Shown: positions 33,008 to 41,455, counted from the stretch's first letter. The stretch is DNA of 52,753 nt from JBEKHI01 sp050012355 (GCA_050012355.1 JBEKHI010000004.1:1-52753), one strand, 5' to 3'. Numbers and translations are program-made. Notes: generated by a model from the sequence alone, not told the origin.

Positions 33008-33598
33008 ATGAGCAGCCCTTCCGGCGCGCCTGGACAACTGACGTGGGTGATCGCCAACCACGTGCGGGAACGCCGCAAGGAAATCGGGCTGAACGTGGGG
33101 CAGCTCGCGCAGCGGTCCGGCATCTCCAAGGGGATGCTGTCGAAGATCGAGAACGCGCAGACCTCGCCGAGCCTGTCGACGCTGGAACGGCTCGCCGCGG
33201 CGCTTGACATGCCGGTGACCGCGCTGTTCCGCGGACTCGCGGAGGAGCGAGACGCGGTGTTCGTCAAGGCGGGCAGCGGTCCCGAAATCGTCCGCCAGGG
33301 CACGCGTGCCGGGCACACCTACCAGTTGCTCGGCACGTTGCGCGGCCCGAACAAGAGGGTGGAGCCGCTGCTGGTCTCGCTGACCGAGGCCACCGAGGTG
33401 TTCCCGCAGTTTCAGCATGCCGGGGTGGAGATCCTCTACATGCTCGAAGGCCGGATGGAGTACAGCTACGGCACCCAGGCGTACCTGATGGAACCAGGGG
33501 ACACGCTGCAGTTCGAGGGCGACATCCCGCACGGACCCACCCAGCTAATCGAGCTGCCCATCCGCTTTCTCTCCATCACAGTCTTCACCACCGCGTAA
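33008..33598 (+). CDS. XRE-cupin transcriptional regulator
   Basis: 196 residues from ATG 33008; the frame is open to 32891 but the extension lacks conserved sequence. The helix-turn-helix is LNVGQLAQRSGISKGMLSKIENAQTSPSLSTLERLA (about 28-63). The cupin domain contains FQHAGVEILYMLEGRMEYSYG and YLMEPGDTLQFEGDIPHG, with histidines placed to bind a metal or ligand. PuuR-type relatives control amine and amino acid catabolism. It lies between the divergent permease and the convergent oxidase/GlxBCD/GlnT operon and probably controls both. Confidence 0.9.
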   Translation: MSSPSGAPGQLTWVIANHVRERRKEIGLNVGQLAQRSGISKGMLSKIENAQTSPSLSTLERLAAALDMPVTALFRGLAEERDAVFVKAGSGPEIVRQGTRAGHTYQLLGTLRGPNKRVEPLLVSLTEATEVFPQFQHAGVEILYMLEGRMEYSYGTQAYLMEPGDTLQFEGDIPHGPTQLIELPIRFLSITVFTTA

Positions 33599-33604
33599 CG
33601 CGCG

Positions 33605-34798
33605 TTAGCGGAGCTGACCCGCGCCCAGGTACGGGTTCGGGCTTACCAGGGGGAAGCCCTCCGCGAAACGGGTGAGGCGGAAGTCGGTTTCCGGGATCAG
33701 GGGATCGCCGCTAACGCCGTCGCAGACTAGGTCGGCGATCAGCTCACCGACGGCGGGGGAGATCTTGTACCCGTGGCCGCTGAACCCCGCCGCGACGAAC
33801 AGCCCGCCGACCGGTGTGGCGGAGATGACCGGGTTGAAATCCGGGGTGACGTCGTAGCAGCCCGCATAGCTGGAGGCGATCGCCGCGTCGCCGAGACCGG
33901 GGAAGCGGTGAGCGAGCTTCTCCACGGCCCGCTCGGTGAACTCAGGGTCGGCGGTGTTGCGGTAGCCGTCCGGATCGGCCCATTCGAGCACGCTCAGGTC
34001 GCTGTTGCCGAACAGCAGCTCGCCCGAGGCCTCGGCCCGGACGTACTGCAACGAGACGAGATCGGAGAAGACGGGGAACCTCCCGGTCGGCACGCCCGGC
34101 TTGATCAGCAGGATCTGCTCGCGGCACGCCCGGACCGGCAGATCGATCCCCAGCGGCTGGACCAGGGCCACCGACCACGGGCCGGCCGCCACCACCACGG
34201 AACCGGTCGCGAGCGTCGTGCCGTCGGCGAGCCGGACCGCGGTCACCCGGCCGCCGTCCACCAGGACGTCAGTCACGAGAGTGTTCTGCCGAACAACCGC
34301 GCCCGTCCGCCGGGCAGCCGCGGCGAAGGCCTGCGCGGTGCGGTACCCGTCGCCGTGCCCGCCCCGCGGCTCATACGCGAACGCCGAAAAATCCGACAAG
34401 TCGGCGTATGGCCAGAGGGCGGCCACATCGTCGGGCGAGATTAGCCGGGTCTCGATGCCCAGCGCCTGCTGCATGGCGACGTTGGCATCGAGTGCCGCCA
34501 CGTTGGACGCGCCCACACCGACCACGTAGCCGGTCTGCTCGAACCCGATCTCCTCGCCGAGTACCTCCCGTGCGTTCTCGAAAAGTGCCACGCCCTTCCA
34601 CGCCATCGCGGCCAATGACGGGATGCCGTAGTGGCAGCGGACGATCCCGCTGGACTTCCCGGTGCCGCCGCTGCCGACTGTCGCCCGCTCCAGCACAGCG
34701 ACGGATCCCGCGCCGCGCCGGGTCAGCGCCCACGCCGCGGCCGCACCCTCGATCCCGCCGCCGACGATCACCACATCCACGGAGGTCACGAAGACCAT
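33605..34798 (-). CDS. FAD-dependent amine oxidoreductase (DAO family, SoxB-like)
   Basis: 397 residues. The FAD site is VDVVIVGGGIEGAAAAWALTRRG at the extreme N-terminus. The sarcosine-oxidase-beta-like markers GTGKSSGIVRCHYG and AAGFSGHGYKISPAVGELIADL follow. Families: monomeric sarcosine oxidase, SoxB, glycine oxidase. Enzymes of this group remove an N-alkyl group from an amino acid by oxidising it to an imine. ATG 34798 overlaps the synthase gene by 13 bp; GTG 34789 would give the usual 4-bp overlap. Last in the operon, it is a candidate for oxidising the N-alkylglutamate formed by the upstream enzymes. Confidence 0.9.
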   Translation of the reverse strand: MVFVTSVDVVIVGGGIEGAAAAWALTRRGAGSVAVLERATVGSGGTGKSSGIVRCHYGIPSLAAMAWKGVALFENAREVLGEEIGFEQTGYVVGVGASNVAALDANVAMQQALGIETRLISPDDVAALWPYADLSDFSAFAYEPRGGHGDGYRTAQAFAAAARRTGAVVRQNTLVTDVLVDGGRVTAVRLADGTTLATGSVVVAAGPWSVALVQPLGIDLPVRACREQILLIKPGVPTGRFPVFSDLVSLQYVRAEASGELLFGNSDLSVLEWADPDGYRNTADPEFTERAVEKLAHRFPGLGDAAIASSYAGCYDVTPDFNPVISATPVGGLFVAAGFSGHGYKISPAVGELIADLVCDGVSGDPLIPETDFRLTRFAEGFPLVSPNPYLGAGQLR

Positions 34799-36096
34799 CC
34801 GGGGATCCAGGATGTCCCGGCCAGCGGTACCCGCGCCATCGCCGCCGCTTCCACCGTGAGCGCGACCAGGTCCTCAGGCTCCAGGTGGTGGACGTCGGAC
34901 TTGCCGCAGGCGCGGGCAAGCATCGCGGTCTCCATCGCGAGCGAGCGCAGGTAGTTGGCCACGTGCTGCGCGCCGAGCACCGGATCGAGCCGCGCCTCCA
35001 AGACCGCGTCCTGGGTCGCGATGCCCACCGGGCAGCGCCCCGTGTGGCATTCGGCGCACGTACCCGGCGTCACTCCGAGGTCCGCGTAGTCAGCGCGCAC
35101 ATCGTTGCCACCGGAATCGACCGGGGAGTTGCAGCTGAGCGCCATCAGCGCCGCCACCCCGATCGACACCGCATCCGCCCCGAGCGCGAGCGCCTTGGCG
35201 ACGTCTGCGCCGTTCCTGATTCCGCCAGAGACAACGAGCTGAACCGAACCAGCGACTCCGAGGTCTTCCAGCGCGGACGCGGCCATCCGCACCGCGGCGA
35301 GCGTGGGGATGCCGGTGTGCTCGATGAACACGTCTTGCGTGGCCGCGGTCCCGCCCTGCATGCCGTCCACGACCACCACGTCGGCGCCCGCCGCGACCGC
35401 GAGCCGGACATCGTGGTCGACGCGGGTCGCGCCCATCTTCACGTAGATAGGTATCCGCCAGCCGGTCGCCTCGCGCAGCTCCGAGATCTTGATACGCAGG
35501 TCGTCGGGGCCGGTCCAGTCCGGGTGACGGGAAGCCGAGCGCTGGTCGATGCCCTCCGGAAGGGTGCGCATCGCGGCGACGCGAGGACCGACCTTCTGTC
35601 CGAGCAGCATGCCGCCGCCGCCCGGTTTCGCGCCCTGGCCGATGACAATCTCCACCGCGTCCGCCGCGCGCAGGTCGTCGGGGTTGAACCCGTAGCGGGA
35701 CGGGAGGCACTGATACACCAGCGTCTTGGAAGCGGAGCGTTCTTCCGGCGTCATGCCGCCGTCGCCGGTCGTGGTGGACGTGCCCACCTCCGTGGCGGCC
35801 CGGCCGAGTGCCTCTTTTGCCGCCGCCGACAGCGCGCCGAACGACATGCCCGCGATCGTGATCGGGATGTCCAGCTCGATCGGCTCGCTCGCGTTACGTG
35901 TCCCGAGCACCGTCCGGGTCGAGCAGTGCTCGCGGTACCCCTCCAGCGGATAGCGCGACGCCGAAGCGGTGAGCAGCAGCAGGTCGTCGAAGGACGGGAC
36001 GGCGCGGCGCGCGCCCATGCCGCGGATCAGGTACCTGCCCAGCGCCGCCCGCTGCTGAATGTCCGCGACCACCTCAGGCGGAAACGTGTGGTTCAC
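34786..36096 (-). CDS. FMN-binding glutamate synthase-like subunit (GlxD/MgsC type)
   Basis: 436 residues matching the synthase domain of glutamate synthase without its other domains. FMN-barrel markers: ITIAGMSFGALSAAAKEALG, GGGGMLLGQKVGPRVA, RIPIYVKMGATRV and VVVDGMQGGTAATQ. The [3Fe-4S] cysteines are C347, C350 and C355 (CAECHTGRCPVG). Overlaps the preceding gene by 4 bp. In N-methylglutamate synthase (MgsABC) this subunit joins the amine to the 2-oxoglutarate skeleton; in the rhizobial GlxBCD set its role is open. Order and neighbours match those systems. Confidence 0.93.
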   Translation of the reverse strand: MNHTFPPEVVADIQQRAALGRYLIRGMGARRAVPSFDDLLLLTASASRYPLEGYREHCSTRTVLGTRNASEPIELDIPITIAGMSFGALSAAAKEALGRAATEVGTSTTTGDGGMTPEERSASKTLVYQCLPSRYGFNPDDLRAADAVEIVIGQGAKPGGGGMLLGQKVGPRVAAMRTLPEGIDQRSASRHPDWTGPDDLRIKISELREATGWRIPIYVKMGATRVDHDVRLAVAAGADVVVVDGMQGGTAATQDVFIEHTGIPTLAAVRMAASALEDLGVAGSVQLVVSGGIRNGADVAKALALGADAVSIGVAALMALSCNSPVDSGGNDVRADYADLGVTPGTCAECHTGRCPVGIATQDAVLEARLDPVLGAQHVANYLRSLAMETAMLARACGKSDVHHLEPEDLVALTVEAAAMARVPLAGTSWIPGWSS

Positions 36097-36770
36097 AGGT
36101 GCCCTCCCTCACTGAAGTGGTACAGCCGCCGCCCGGACCCGACGCGGATGACGTTCTCCGGATCGATGTGGTCGAAGCCGGTCAGCTTCACCAGGTCCCG
36201 CACGACGCGCACGTCGTCAGTGGACAGCTCCTCGGTCTGCGCGTCCGCGCCGAGCCCGCCGATCTTCCCCGCGACGTAGATCACCGCCTCATACAGCGAG
36301 TCGCCGAGTCCGTCCCCAGCGTTCCCGCCGATGAGGATCGTCCCGGCCTGCGCCATGAAACCGGTAAACGCACCCACATCGCCCGCGACCGCGAGCGTCG
36401 CGCCCTTGAGCGAGATGCCCGCGCGCAGCGACGCGGAGCCTTCCACGATCACCAGCCCGCCATGCGCGGACGCGCCGAGCGACTGGCTCGCGTCTCCCCG
36501 GACCCGGACCGTGCCCGACATCAGGTTCTCGCCCGCACCCCACCCGGCTGGCCCGGCCACCGTGACCCGGGCCAGCTTGCCGAGGCCGCCCGTGTAGTAC
36601 CCGGCGGGACCGTCCACCAGCACGGAGATGCCGGCGTCCAGGCCCACCGCGAGATTGTGCGCGCCGTCGGGGTTGCGCAGCACGGCGGAGGACCCCGGCG
36701 TCAGTTCCCGCAGCGCCGCGTTGACGCCGCGCGCGCCGAGCTCACGGACATCGAGCTCTACAGCGACCAC
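36093..36770 (-). CDS. GXGXG-domain glutamate synthase-like subunit (GlxC/MgsB type)
   Basis: 225 residues forming a right-handed beta-helix like the C-terminal GltB domain: GGLGKLARVTVAGPAGWGAG, GGLVIVEGSASLRAGIS, GTILIGGNAGDGLGDSLYEA. The start ATG 36770 overlaps the amidotransferase stop by 13 bp. It acts as the structural bridge between the amidotransferase and the FMN subunit in split glutamate synthases. Confidence 0.9.
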   Translation of the reverse strand: MVAVELDVRELGARGVNAALRELTPGSSAVLRNPDGAHNLAVGLDAGISVLVDGPAGYYTGGLGKLARVTVAGPAGWGAGENLMSGTVRVRGDASQSLGASAHGGLVIVEGSASLRAGISLKGATLAVAGDVGAFTGFMAQAGTILIGGNAGDGLGDSLYEAVIYVAGKIGGLGADAQTEELSTDDVRVVRDLVKLTGFDHIDPENVIRVGSGRRLYHFSEGGHL

Positions 36771-37618
36771 AGGAAGACCTCCTCGGGAGCTGGCTCGAAG
36801 ACCTTGGCCTGCTCGATACCGGGGAGGCCGAGCAACGCGCGGTACTCGCTGGCCATCGTGACCCAGTCCGGGGTTTCCGCGACCAGCGCGGGCTTGCAGG
36901 CGACCGCGTCCCGCACCACCGCGAACTCAGTCCGCGTGGTGACGAGCAGGGTGTAGAAGCCGTCGAACGTCTCGCAGACCCGGCGAAGTGCTTTCTCCAG
37001 GTCATCGCCCCGCTCCAGGCACGCGCCCACGAAAGCCGCGGCGACCTCGGAATCGTTGTCCGTGACACAGGCGATTCCCTCGGCGGCGAGCCCCCTACGT
37101 ATCGTGTCATGGTTTGCGAATGAACCGTTGTGAACGAGGCAGAGGTCCGGGTGCGTGGAGAAGGGATGGCCGTGCGCCACCGTGACCGCGGACTCGGTAG
37201 CCATCCGGGTGTGGGCGACCGCCTGGTACCCGGCCCGGCCCGCGAGCCCGAAGCTCTCCGCGAGCGCCATCGGGCTGCCCACGCCCTTGAGCACGGCCAT
37301 GTCCGTGCCCGCGCCGAGCACGAGTGCCCCCGGCACCGCGTCCCGCACCATGGTCGTCAGCTCGTCGGCCGGGAGCGGCGCCGTAGCCACCTGCACGTCC
37401 CCAGCAATATTCACATTGGGCAGAACGGCGCTGCCGTCGGCCCCCAGGAAACTCACCGCCGACCAGCCCGGAGGGCAGAGAGTGGTGTCTCCGTAGAGCG
37501 CCACGCCCGCCGAATCCGGTCCGCGCTCGGCGAGCTGGGCGAGCATCCCGGTGATTAGCTCGCCGAGCCTGTCCCGGTAACGCTCGCCGCGAAGCTGCAA
37601 GCCCGCGATCCCGCACAT
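36758..37618 (-). CDS. Class II glutamine amidotransferase subunit (GlxB/MgsA type)
   Basis: 286 residues. N-terminal nucleophile Cys2 (MCGIAG), ERGPDSAGVALYG, and the glutamine-binding stretch HTRMATESAVTVAHGHPFS. In glutamate synthase this domain releases ammonia from glutamine; in MgsA it is believed to release the alkylamine from gamma-glutamyl alkylamide. The gene starts 13 bp after the GS-like gene stops and continues into GlxC with overlap, so all are one transcript. Confidence 0.92.
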   Translation of the reverse strand: MCGIAGLQLRGERYRDRLGELITGMLAQLAERGPDSAGVALYGDTTLCPPGWSAVSFLGADGSAVLPNVNIAGDVQVATAPLPADELTTMVRDAVPGALVLGAGTDMAVLKGVGSPMALAESFGLAGRAGYQAVAHTRMATESAVTVAHGHPFSTHPDLCLVHNGSFANHDTIRRGLAAEGIACVTDNDSEVAAAFVGACLERGDDLEKALRRVCETFDGFYTLLVTTRTEFAVVRDAVACKPALVAETPDWVTMASEYRALLGLPGIEQAKVFEPAPEEVFLWSL

Positions 37619-37631
37619 GGTGTCCTCCCTG

Positions 37632-38954
37632 CTAGAAAGCCGTCAGGTAGCGGTCGATCTCCCACGCGCTGACCTGGCTGTGCCAGGTGAGGAACTCCTC
37701 GCGCTTGGCCTCCTGGTAGTAGGTGCTGGCAACGCCGAGCACGCCCGACACGACCTGGTCGCTGGCGAGTTCGTCCACTGCGTGCAGCAGGGTCGGGGGA
37801 AGCGCTGCCCCGCCGGACTTGCCCGGGTCACCCGGGTCCAGCGCGCGCTCGATGCCGTCCAGGCCAGCGGTGAGCACGGCGGCCATGGCCAGGTACGGGT
37901 TGGCTGATCCGTCGCAGCCGCGCACCTCGATTCGGTTGCCGTCGGGGACACGGATCAGGTGGGTGCGGTCGTTGCCGCCGTAGGTCGCGGTCTTCGGCGC
38001 CCACGTCGCGCCGGAGGCTGGGTTGGCCGCCGTGGTCCGCTTGTAGGAGTTCACGGTGGGGGCGAGTATCGCGAGCAGTGCCGGGACGTGCTCGAGGAGC
38101 CCGCCGATGAATTGGTAGGCGGTGGGGGACAGGCCGAGGTGGCGGGGGTCGCTGTCGTCAGGGAACAGCGGATCTCCGGTGGGGGACCAGAGCGACATAT
38201 GCAGGTGGAGCCCGGTGCCGGTTCGGTCGGTGAAGGGTTTGGGCATGAACGTCGCGGTCATGCCCCGCCGTTCGGCGAACATGTGGACCAGATAACGGAA
38301 GGCGACGAGCCGGTCAGCCGTGGTCAGCGGGTCGGCATGGGTGAAGTTCTGCTCAAACTGGCCGTTGCCGTCCTCATGGTCGTTGGCGTAGTTGGACCAG
38401 CCGAGGCTGTTGAGCGCGGTGGAGACCTCGGTGAGGTGCTCGTACATCCGGGTCAGGTCACGGGCGTCGTAGCAGGGCTGGGCGGCGCGGTCTCGCTCGT
38501 CGGCGGGCTCGATCGCATCCCCGGAACCGCGGCGCACCAGGAAATACTCGGCCTCGCCGCCAACCTGGGCCGTGAGGTTGCGCGCGGCCAGCTGGTCGAG
38601 GACGGAGCGGAGGATCACGCGGGGCGCGAACGGCCAGGGACGGCCGTTGACGAAGGGGTCGCAGTGCACCATCGCCATGCCCGGGCGCAGGAAGTGCAGT
38701 GGCAGGTAGGAAGCTGGGTCCGGCATGGCCATGATGTCCGGATCGCACGGCTGCTGCCCGATCAGCCCGGCGGCGTAGCCGGCGAAGCCCACGCCTTCGG
38801 TGGCGAGCATATCCACAGCTTCGGCGGGGACGAGCTTGGCGCATGGCTTGCCGTTGAGGTCGACGAACGTCGCCATGATGAAGCGGATGTTGTCCGCCGC
38901 GATGCGGTCGGCGAGCGCTAGGGGTGGGGCGACGCGCTCAGGGGTGATCGTCAT
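37632..38954 (-). CDS. GlnT/GmaS-type glutamine synthetase
   Basis: 440 residues, the length of GmaS and GlnT (type III-like) enzymes. Glutamate/metal residues GGEAEYFLV (132-140), DHEDGNGQFEQNF, the nucleotide loop NSYKRTTA and RVPDGNRIEVRGCDGSANPY are present. The start chosen is ATG 38954; ATG 38984 (MILVSRHRQG) has GGAG but only three bases before it. Related enzymes glutamylate methylamine (GmaS) or ethanolamine rather than ammonia. First of five genes with GlxBCD and the FAD oxidase, it would make the gamma-glutamyl amide they use. Confidence 0.92.
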   Translation of the reverse strand: MTITPERVAPPLALADRIAADNIRFIMATFVDLNGKPCAKLVPAEAVDMLATEGVGFAGYAAGLIGQQPCDPDIMAMPDPASYLPLHFLRPGMAMVHCDPFVNGRPWPFAPRVILRSVLDQLAARNLTAQVGGEAEYFLVRRGSGDAIEPADERDRAAQPCYDARDLTRMYEHLTEVSTALNSLGWSNYANDHEDGNGQFEQNFTHADPLTTADRLVAFRYLVHMFAERRGMTATFMPKPFTDRTGTGLHLHMSLWSPTGDPLFPDDSDPRHLGLSPTAYQFIGGLLEHVPALLAILAPTVNSYKRTTAANPASGATWAPKTATYGGNDRTHLIRVPDGNRIEVRGCDGSANPYLAMAAVLTAGLDGIERALDPGDPGKSGGAALPPTLLHAVDELASDQVVSGVLGVASTYYQEAKREEFLTWHSQVSAWEIDRYLTAF

Positions 38955-38971
38955 GAGACCCTGCCTATGTC

Positions 38972-39002
38972 TACTCACAAGAATCATCGTCTCCTGTGAG
39001 TA
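38972..39002. promoter_or_regulatory. Inverted repeat upstream of the glutamine synthetase-like gene
   Basis: TACTCACA and TGTGAGTA are perfect 8-bp arms separated by 15 bp, 18 bp upstream of the start. A further AAACA-7-TGTTT repeat adjoins at 39002-39018. Candidate operator for the XRE-cupin regulator; if ATG 38984 is used it would straddle the start. Confidence 0.5.
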
Positions 39003-39090
39003 AACAACGTGGGTGTTTCGACGCGGTATCGGGTCGTAACAGCGGGATGAACGACCGCGGCCCGGGCTTTTCCGCAGCCTCGTTCCGGAG

Positions 39091-39114
39091 CCCCAGCGGT
39101 GGGCCATCGATGGT
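39091..39114 (+). repeat. CCATCGATGG-family motif, unit A
   Basis: CCCCAGCGGTGGGCCATCGA and following bases; aligns with 39426-39450 and, on the other strand, 47208-47232. Confidence 0.5.
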
Positions 39115-39120
39115 GCTATG

Positions 39121-39130
39121 GAAACGTTTC
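39121..39130. promoter_or_regulatory. LacI-type palindrome candidate
   Basis: GAAACGTTTC is a perfect palindrome in a TGGAAACGTTTCA context, like operators of LacI-family repressors. No LacI gene is in the window and it is 167 bp from the nearest start, so its use is uncertain. Confidence 0.3.
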
Positions 39131-39229
39131 AGAACAACGTGAGTTTTCGGCGTGCCGTCGCGGCCGAGCGATTTGGTGCGGTATCACCCGGTTGCGCTGT
39201 CTCCGCCGGTGCCCTCCTGTTCGAGGTGA

Positions 39230-39287
39230 TCATGGTGAGTGCTGCACTGCCCAGACAAGAGTGCGGGTAATGCGGCACTCACCAGGA
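39230..39287 (+). repeat. Dispersed palindrome, copy 3
   Basis: Arms 39230-39252 and 39265-39287 pair at 19 of 23 positions; loop AGACAAGAGTGC, nearly that of copy 2. Unlike the other copies it does not follow a gene in its own orientation. Confidence 0.82.
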
Positions 39288-39425
39288 ACGCCCGGCGCGA
39301 CAGCAGGGTGATATGGCACGGATGCCCGGTTCGTTACCCCATCCCGGGCCTCACGGCGCGAAGTAAACCACGATCAGGACCCGCAACATGCCGCAAATAC
39401 ACCTTAATTTGACATGTGTCCATAA

Positions 39426-39450
39426 CCCCAGCGATGGGACATCGCTGGGG
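39426..39450. repeat. CCATCGATGG-family motif, unit B, as a perfect hairpin
   Basis: CCCCAGCGATG and CATCGCTGGGG are perfect 11-bp arms with a GGA loop. Confidence 0.6.
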
Positions 39451-39618
39451 CTGGTGCCGCCAACCGGGTCCGCGCGAGTGACCGGAATGCCGCGTTTTGC
39501 CCCTGCGGGTGCGTCGCCGGCTGCCCGCGATCATGAGATCCAGGCATAGCCCGCCCGATATGACTTGTTCGCTCCAGACGGCGGACGGCGGACGGCGGAC
39601 GTCTGCCTTAACAACGTT

Positions 39619-39636
39619 TGATACCACGTGGTATCA
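39619..39636. promoter_or_regulatory. Perfect 18-bp palindrome before vapB
   Basis: TGATACCACGTGGTATCA, ending 7 bp before the antitoxin ATG. Antitoxins of VapB type repress their own operon through such sites, so this is the probable autoregulatory operator. Confidence 0.8.
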
Positions 39637-39643
39637 TTCATGC

Positions 39644-39934
39644 ATGGCGATGACTCTCCGGCTTAATGATGCCCAGACCGAGGCTCTCCGCCGTAAGGCT
39701 GAGGCTGAGCATCGGTCCATGCAGCAGGTAGCACTTTCCGCGATTGATGCTTACGTTCGTCAGCCGACACCCCAGCGGCGTGCGGAGGTGCCTGTCAGCG
39801 ACCTCATGGAAATGTTCGCCGACCTTCCGGCGCTGGACCCGTCGGCGTTCCGTGCCGATGTTGACCGCGACTTCGATGCCGCCGCGCACTTTGACGCTTA
39901 CGAGCGTGCTCGGCGAGCGGAGTCCGCCGAATGA
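39644..39934 (+). CDS. vapB: VapB-type antitoxin
   Basis: 96 residues from ATG 39644. The N-terminal MTLRLNDAQTEALRRKAEAE followed by MQQVALSAIDAYV is a ribbon-helix-helix DNA-binding domain. The acidic C-terminal half (VSDLMEMFADLPALDP) should wrap the toxin. The stop overlaps the toxin start by 4 bp, and a perfect palindrome lies just upstream: the normal layout of an autoregulated pair. Confidence 0.88.
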   Translation: MAMTLRLNDAQTEALRRKAEAEHRSMQQVALSAIDAYVRQPTPQRRAEVPVSDLMEMFADLPALDPSAFRADVDRDFDAAAHFDAYERARRAESAE

Positions 39935-40359
39935 CGGAACGGTTTGTCAAAGGGCTGGGAGATACGAACATCCTGATCCTGCTGGAGTGGCTCAGTTCCG
40001 ATTACATGCCCGTAGATCTGCTGATCAGCACCGTGACTCTCGCCGAGCTGGCTGCAGGCGTTCACTCCGCGGCGGATGCTGGTGAACGAGCACGGCGGAT
40101 CGCTCGCCTTCAGCGCACCGAGGCCGTATTTGATCCCCTGCCGTTCGACGCCGAATCCGCCCGGCAATACGGGATCATCGCGGGCGAAGTGATCTCGGCC
40201 GGCCGCAAGCCTCGCGGTCGGGTGGCCGATCTGATGATCGCCAGCGTGGCCGCGGCGAACAAGCTACCTCTATTCACCACCAACCCCGATGACTTCCGCG
40301 GTCTAGACGCCGCCGTGACAGTTGTCCCGGTGCCCGTACCCGTTCGACGCGATCCGTGA
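39931..40359 (+). CDS. vapC: VapC-type PIN-domain ribonuclease toxin
   Basis: 142 residues. PIN-domain acidic residues: D11 in GLGDTNILI, E39 in TLAELAAG, D100 in VADLMIASVA, and D120/D121 in TTNPDDF. They bind the metal that cuts RNA. The protein ends with a short VPVPVPVRR tail. Coupled to the antitoxin by ATGA. Not obviously linked to the metabolic genes on either side. Confidence 0.92.
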   Translation: MTERFVKGLGDTNILILLEWLSSDYMPVDLLISTVTLAELAAGVHSAADAGERARRIARLQRTEAVFDPLPFDAESARQYGIIAGEVISAGRKPRGRVADLMIASVAAANKLPLFTTNPDDFRGLDAAVTVVPVPVPVRRDP

Positions 40360-40426
40360 CCTAAAGTCTTCCGATAGTTGGAAGCCCTGTGGCCTTGCCG
40401 CAGGTCCCGCGCGGATGCTCGACGGC

Positions 40427-41455
40427 ATGGCGCTCACTACACAGATCCCCAGGAACCAGTGGTACGTCGCCGGGTACGGCAGCGAGATCGGCGACGACCT
40501 GTTCGCCCGGACGATCTGCGGCGAACCAATCGTCTTCTACCGCGACTCCCGCGGGAGCGTGGTGGCCCTGCAAGACCGCTGCGTGCATCGCCGCTTCCCG
40601 CTGTCAAAGTCCAACCGGGTCGGCGACACGGTCGTGTGCGGCTACCACGGCTTCACCTACGACACGACCGGTACCTGCGTCGCCGTCCCTGGGCAGACCA
40701 GGGTGCCGAGGACCGCGCGGGTGAAGTCGTATCCGATCACCGAGCAGGACAGTTTCGTCTGGATCTGGATAGGCGACGACGAGCCATCGAAGACGGTTCC
40801 CCGCGCGCCCTGGCTCGCGGACGAGGGCTGGACCACCGTGCGCGGCATGGAACCGCTGGCGGCCAGGCACTCGCTGCTGGTCGACAACCTGCTCGACCTG
40901 AGCCACGAGACGTACCTGCATGGCGGGTACATCGGCACTCCCGAGGTCGCCGAGACGCCGATCATCACCGAGGCCGACGAGGAAGCCGGTGTGGTCCGGG
41001 TGAGCCGCCACATGGCCGACGCGGAGTGCCCGCCGTTCTACGCGAAGTCCACCGGGATAGCAGGCCGGATCGCCCGCTGGCAGGACATCGAGTACTTCCC
41101 GCCGTGCCTGTACCTGCTGCACAGCAGGATCGCGCCCGCGGGCGTGCTGCCGCCCGACGACGGTCCTGACGACCGGGCATTCCACGTCGAGGTGGTGTAC
41201 GCGCTGACGCCAGAGACCGAGCACACCACCCACGACTTCTGGATGGTCGCCAGGGACTTCGCGCTCGATGACGAGGCGGTCTCCGCTTACCTGCACGACA
41301 ACAATCGCACGGTCGTACTCCAGGACGTCCAGGCTCTCAACCTCCTGGAGGAACTGCTCGAGGCCGATGGTGGCCAGTACCAGGAACTGTCCATCAACAT
41401 CGACACCGGCGGCCTCGCCGCTCGCCGCTTTATTCACCAGCAGAACGACGCATGA
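40427..41455 (+). CDS. Rieske oxygenase, VanA-like
   Basis: 342 residues from ATG 40427 (ATG 40415 also possible). Rieske [2Fe-2S] ligands C52, H54, C71 and H74 (CVHRRF and CGYHGF). Mononuclear iron site N154, D157, H160, H165 (NLLDLSHETYLH), with a later Asp in VVLQDVQAL. The family (vanillate O-demethylase, dicamba demethylase and relatives) removes O- or N-methyl groups or hydroxylates rings. It works with the reductase two genes downstream. The substrate is unknown; the IclR regulator next door suits aromatic compounds. Confidence 0.92.
   Translation: MALTTQIPRNQWYVAGYGSEIGDDLFARTICGEPIVFYRDSRGSVVALQDRCVHRRFPLSKSNRVGDTVVCGYHGFTYDTTGTCVAVPGQTRVPRTARVKSYPITEQDSFVWIWIGDDEPSKTVPRAPWLADEGWTTVRGMEPLAARHSLLVDNLLDLSHETYLHGGYIGTPEVAETPIITEADEEAGVVRVSRHMADAECPPFYAKSTGIAGRIARWQDIEYFPPCLYLLHSRIAPAGVLPPDDGPDDRAFHVEVVYALTPETEHTTHDFWMVARDFALDDEAVSAYLHDNNRTVVLQDVQALNLLEELLEADGGQYQELSINIDTGGLAARRFIHQQNDA

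Larger units (their letters stand above)
38955..39643. other. 689-bp intergenic region rich in repeats
   Basis: Between the GS-like operon and vapB. It contains operator-like repeats, two units of the CCATCGATGG family, one dispersed palindrome and the vapB operator. AACAACGTG recurs at 39003 and 39133. No credible gene is seen. Confidence 0.65.

Noticed and set aside
34408..36279. A 623-residue plus-strand open frame opposite the oxidase and GlxD genes
   Set aside because: Composition is typical of antisense GC-rich frames (Arg, His, Pro), with no domain; the minus strand carries clear families.
37632..38954. Housekeeping glutamine synthetase GlnA
   Set aside because: Its length of about 440 residues, sequence style and coupling to GlxBCD fit the GlnT/GmaS branch instead.
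39334..39627. A 97-residue minus-strand frame in the repeat-rich intergenic region
   Set aside because: It runs through a hairpin and operator region, has no ribosome site and no recognisable sequence.
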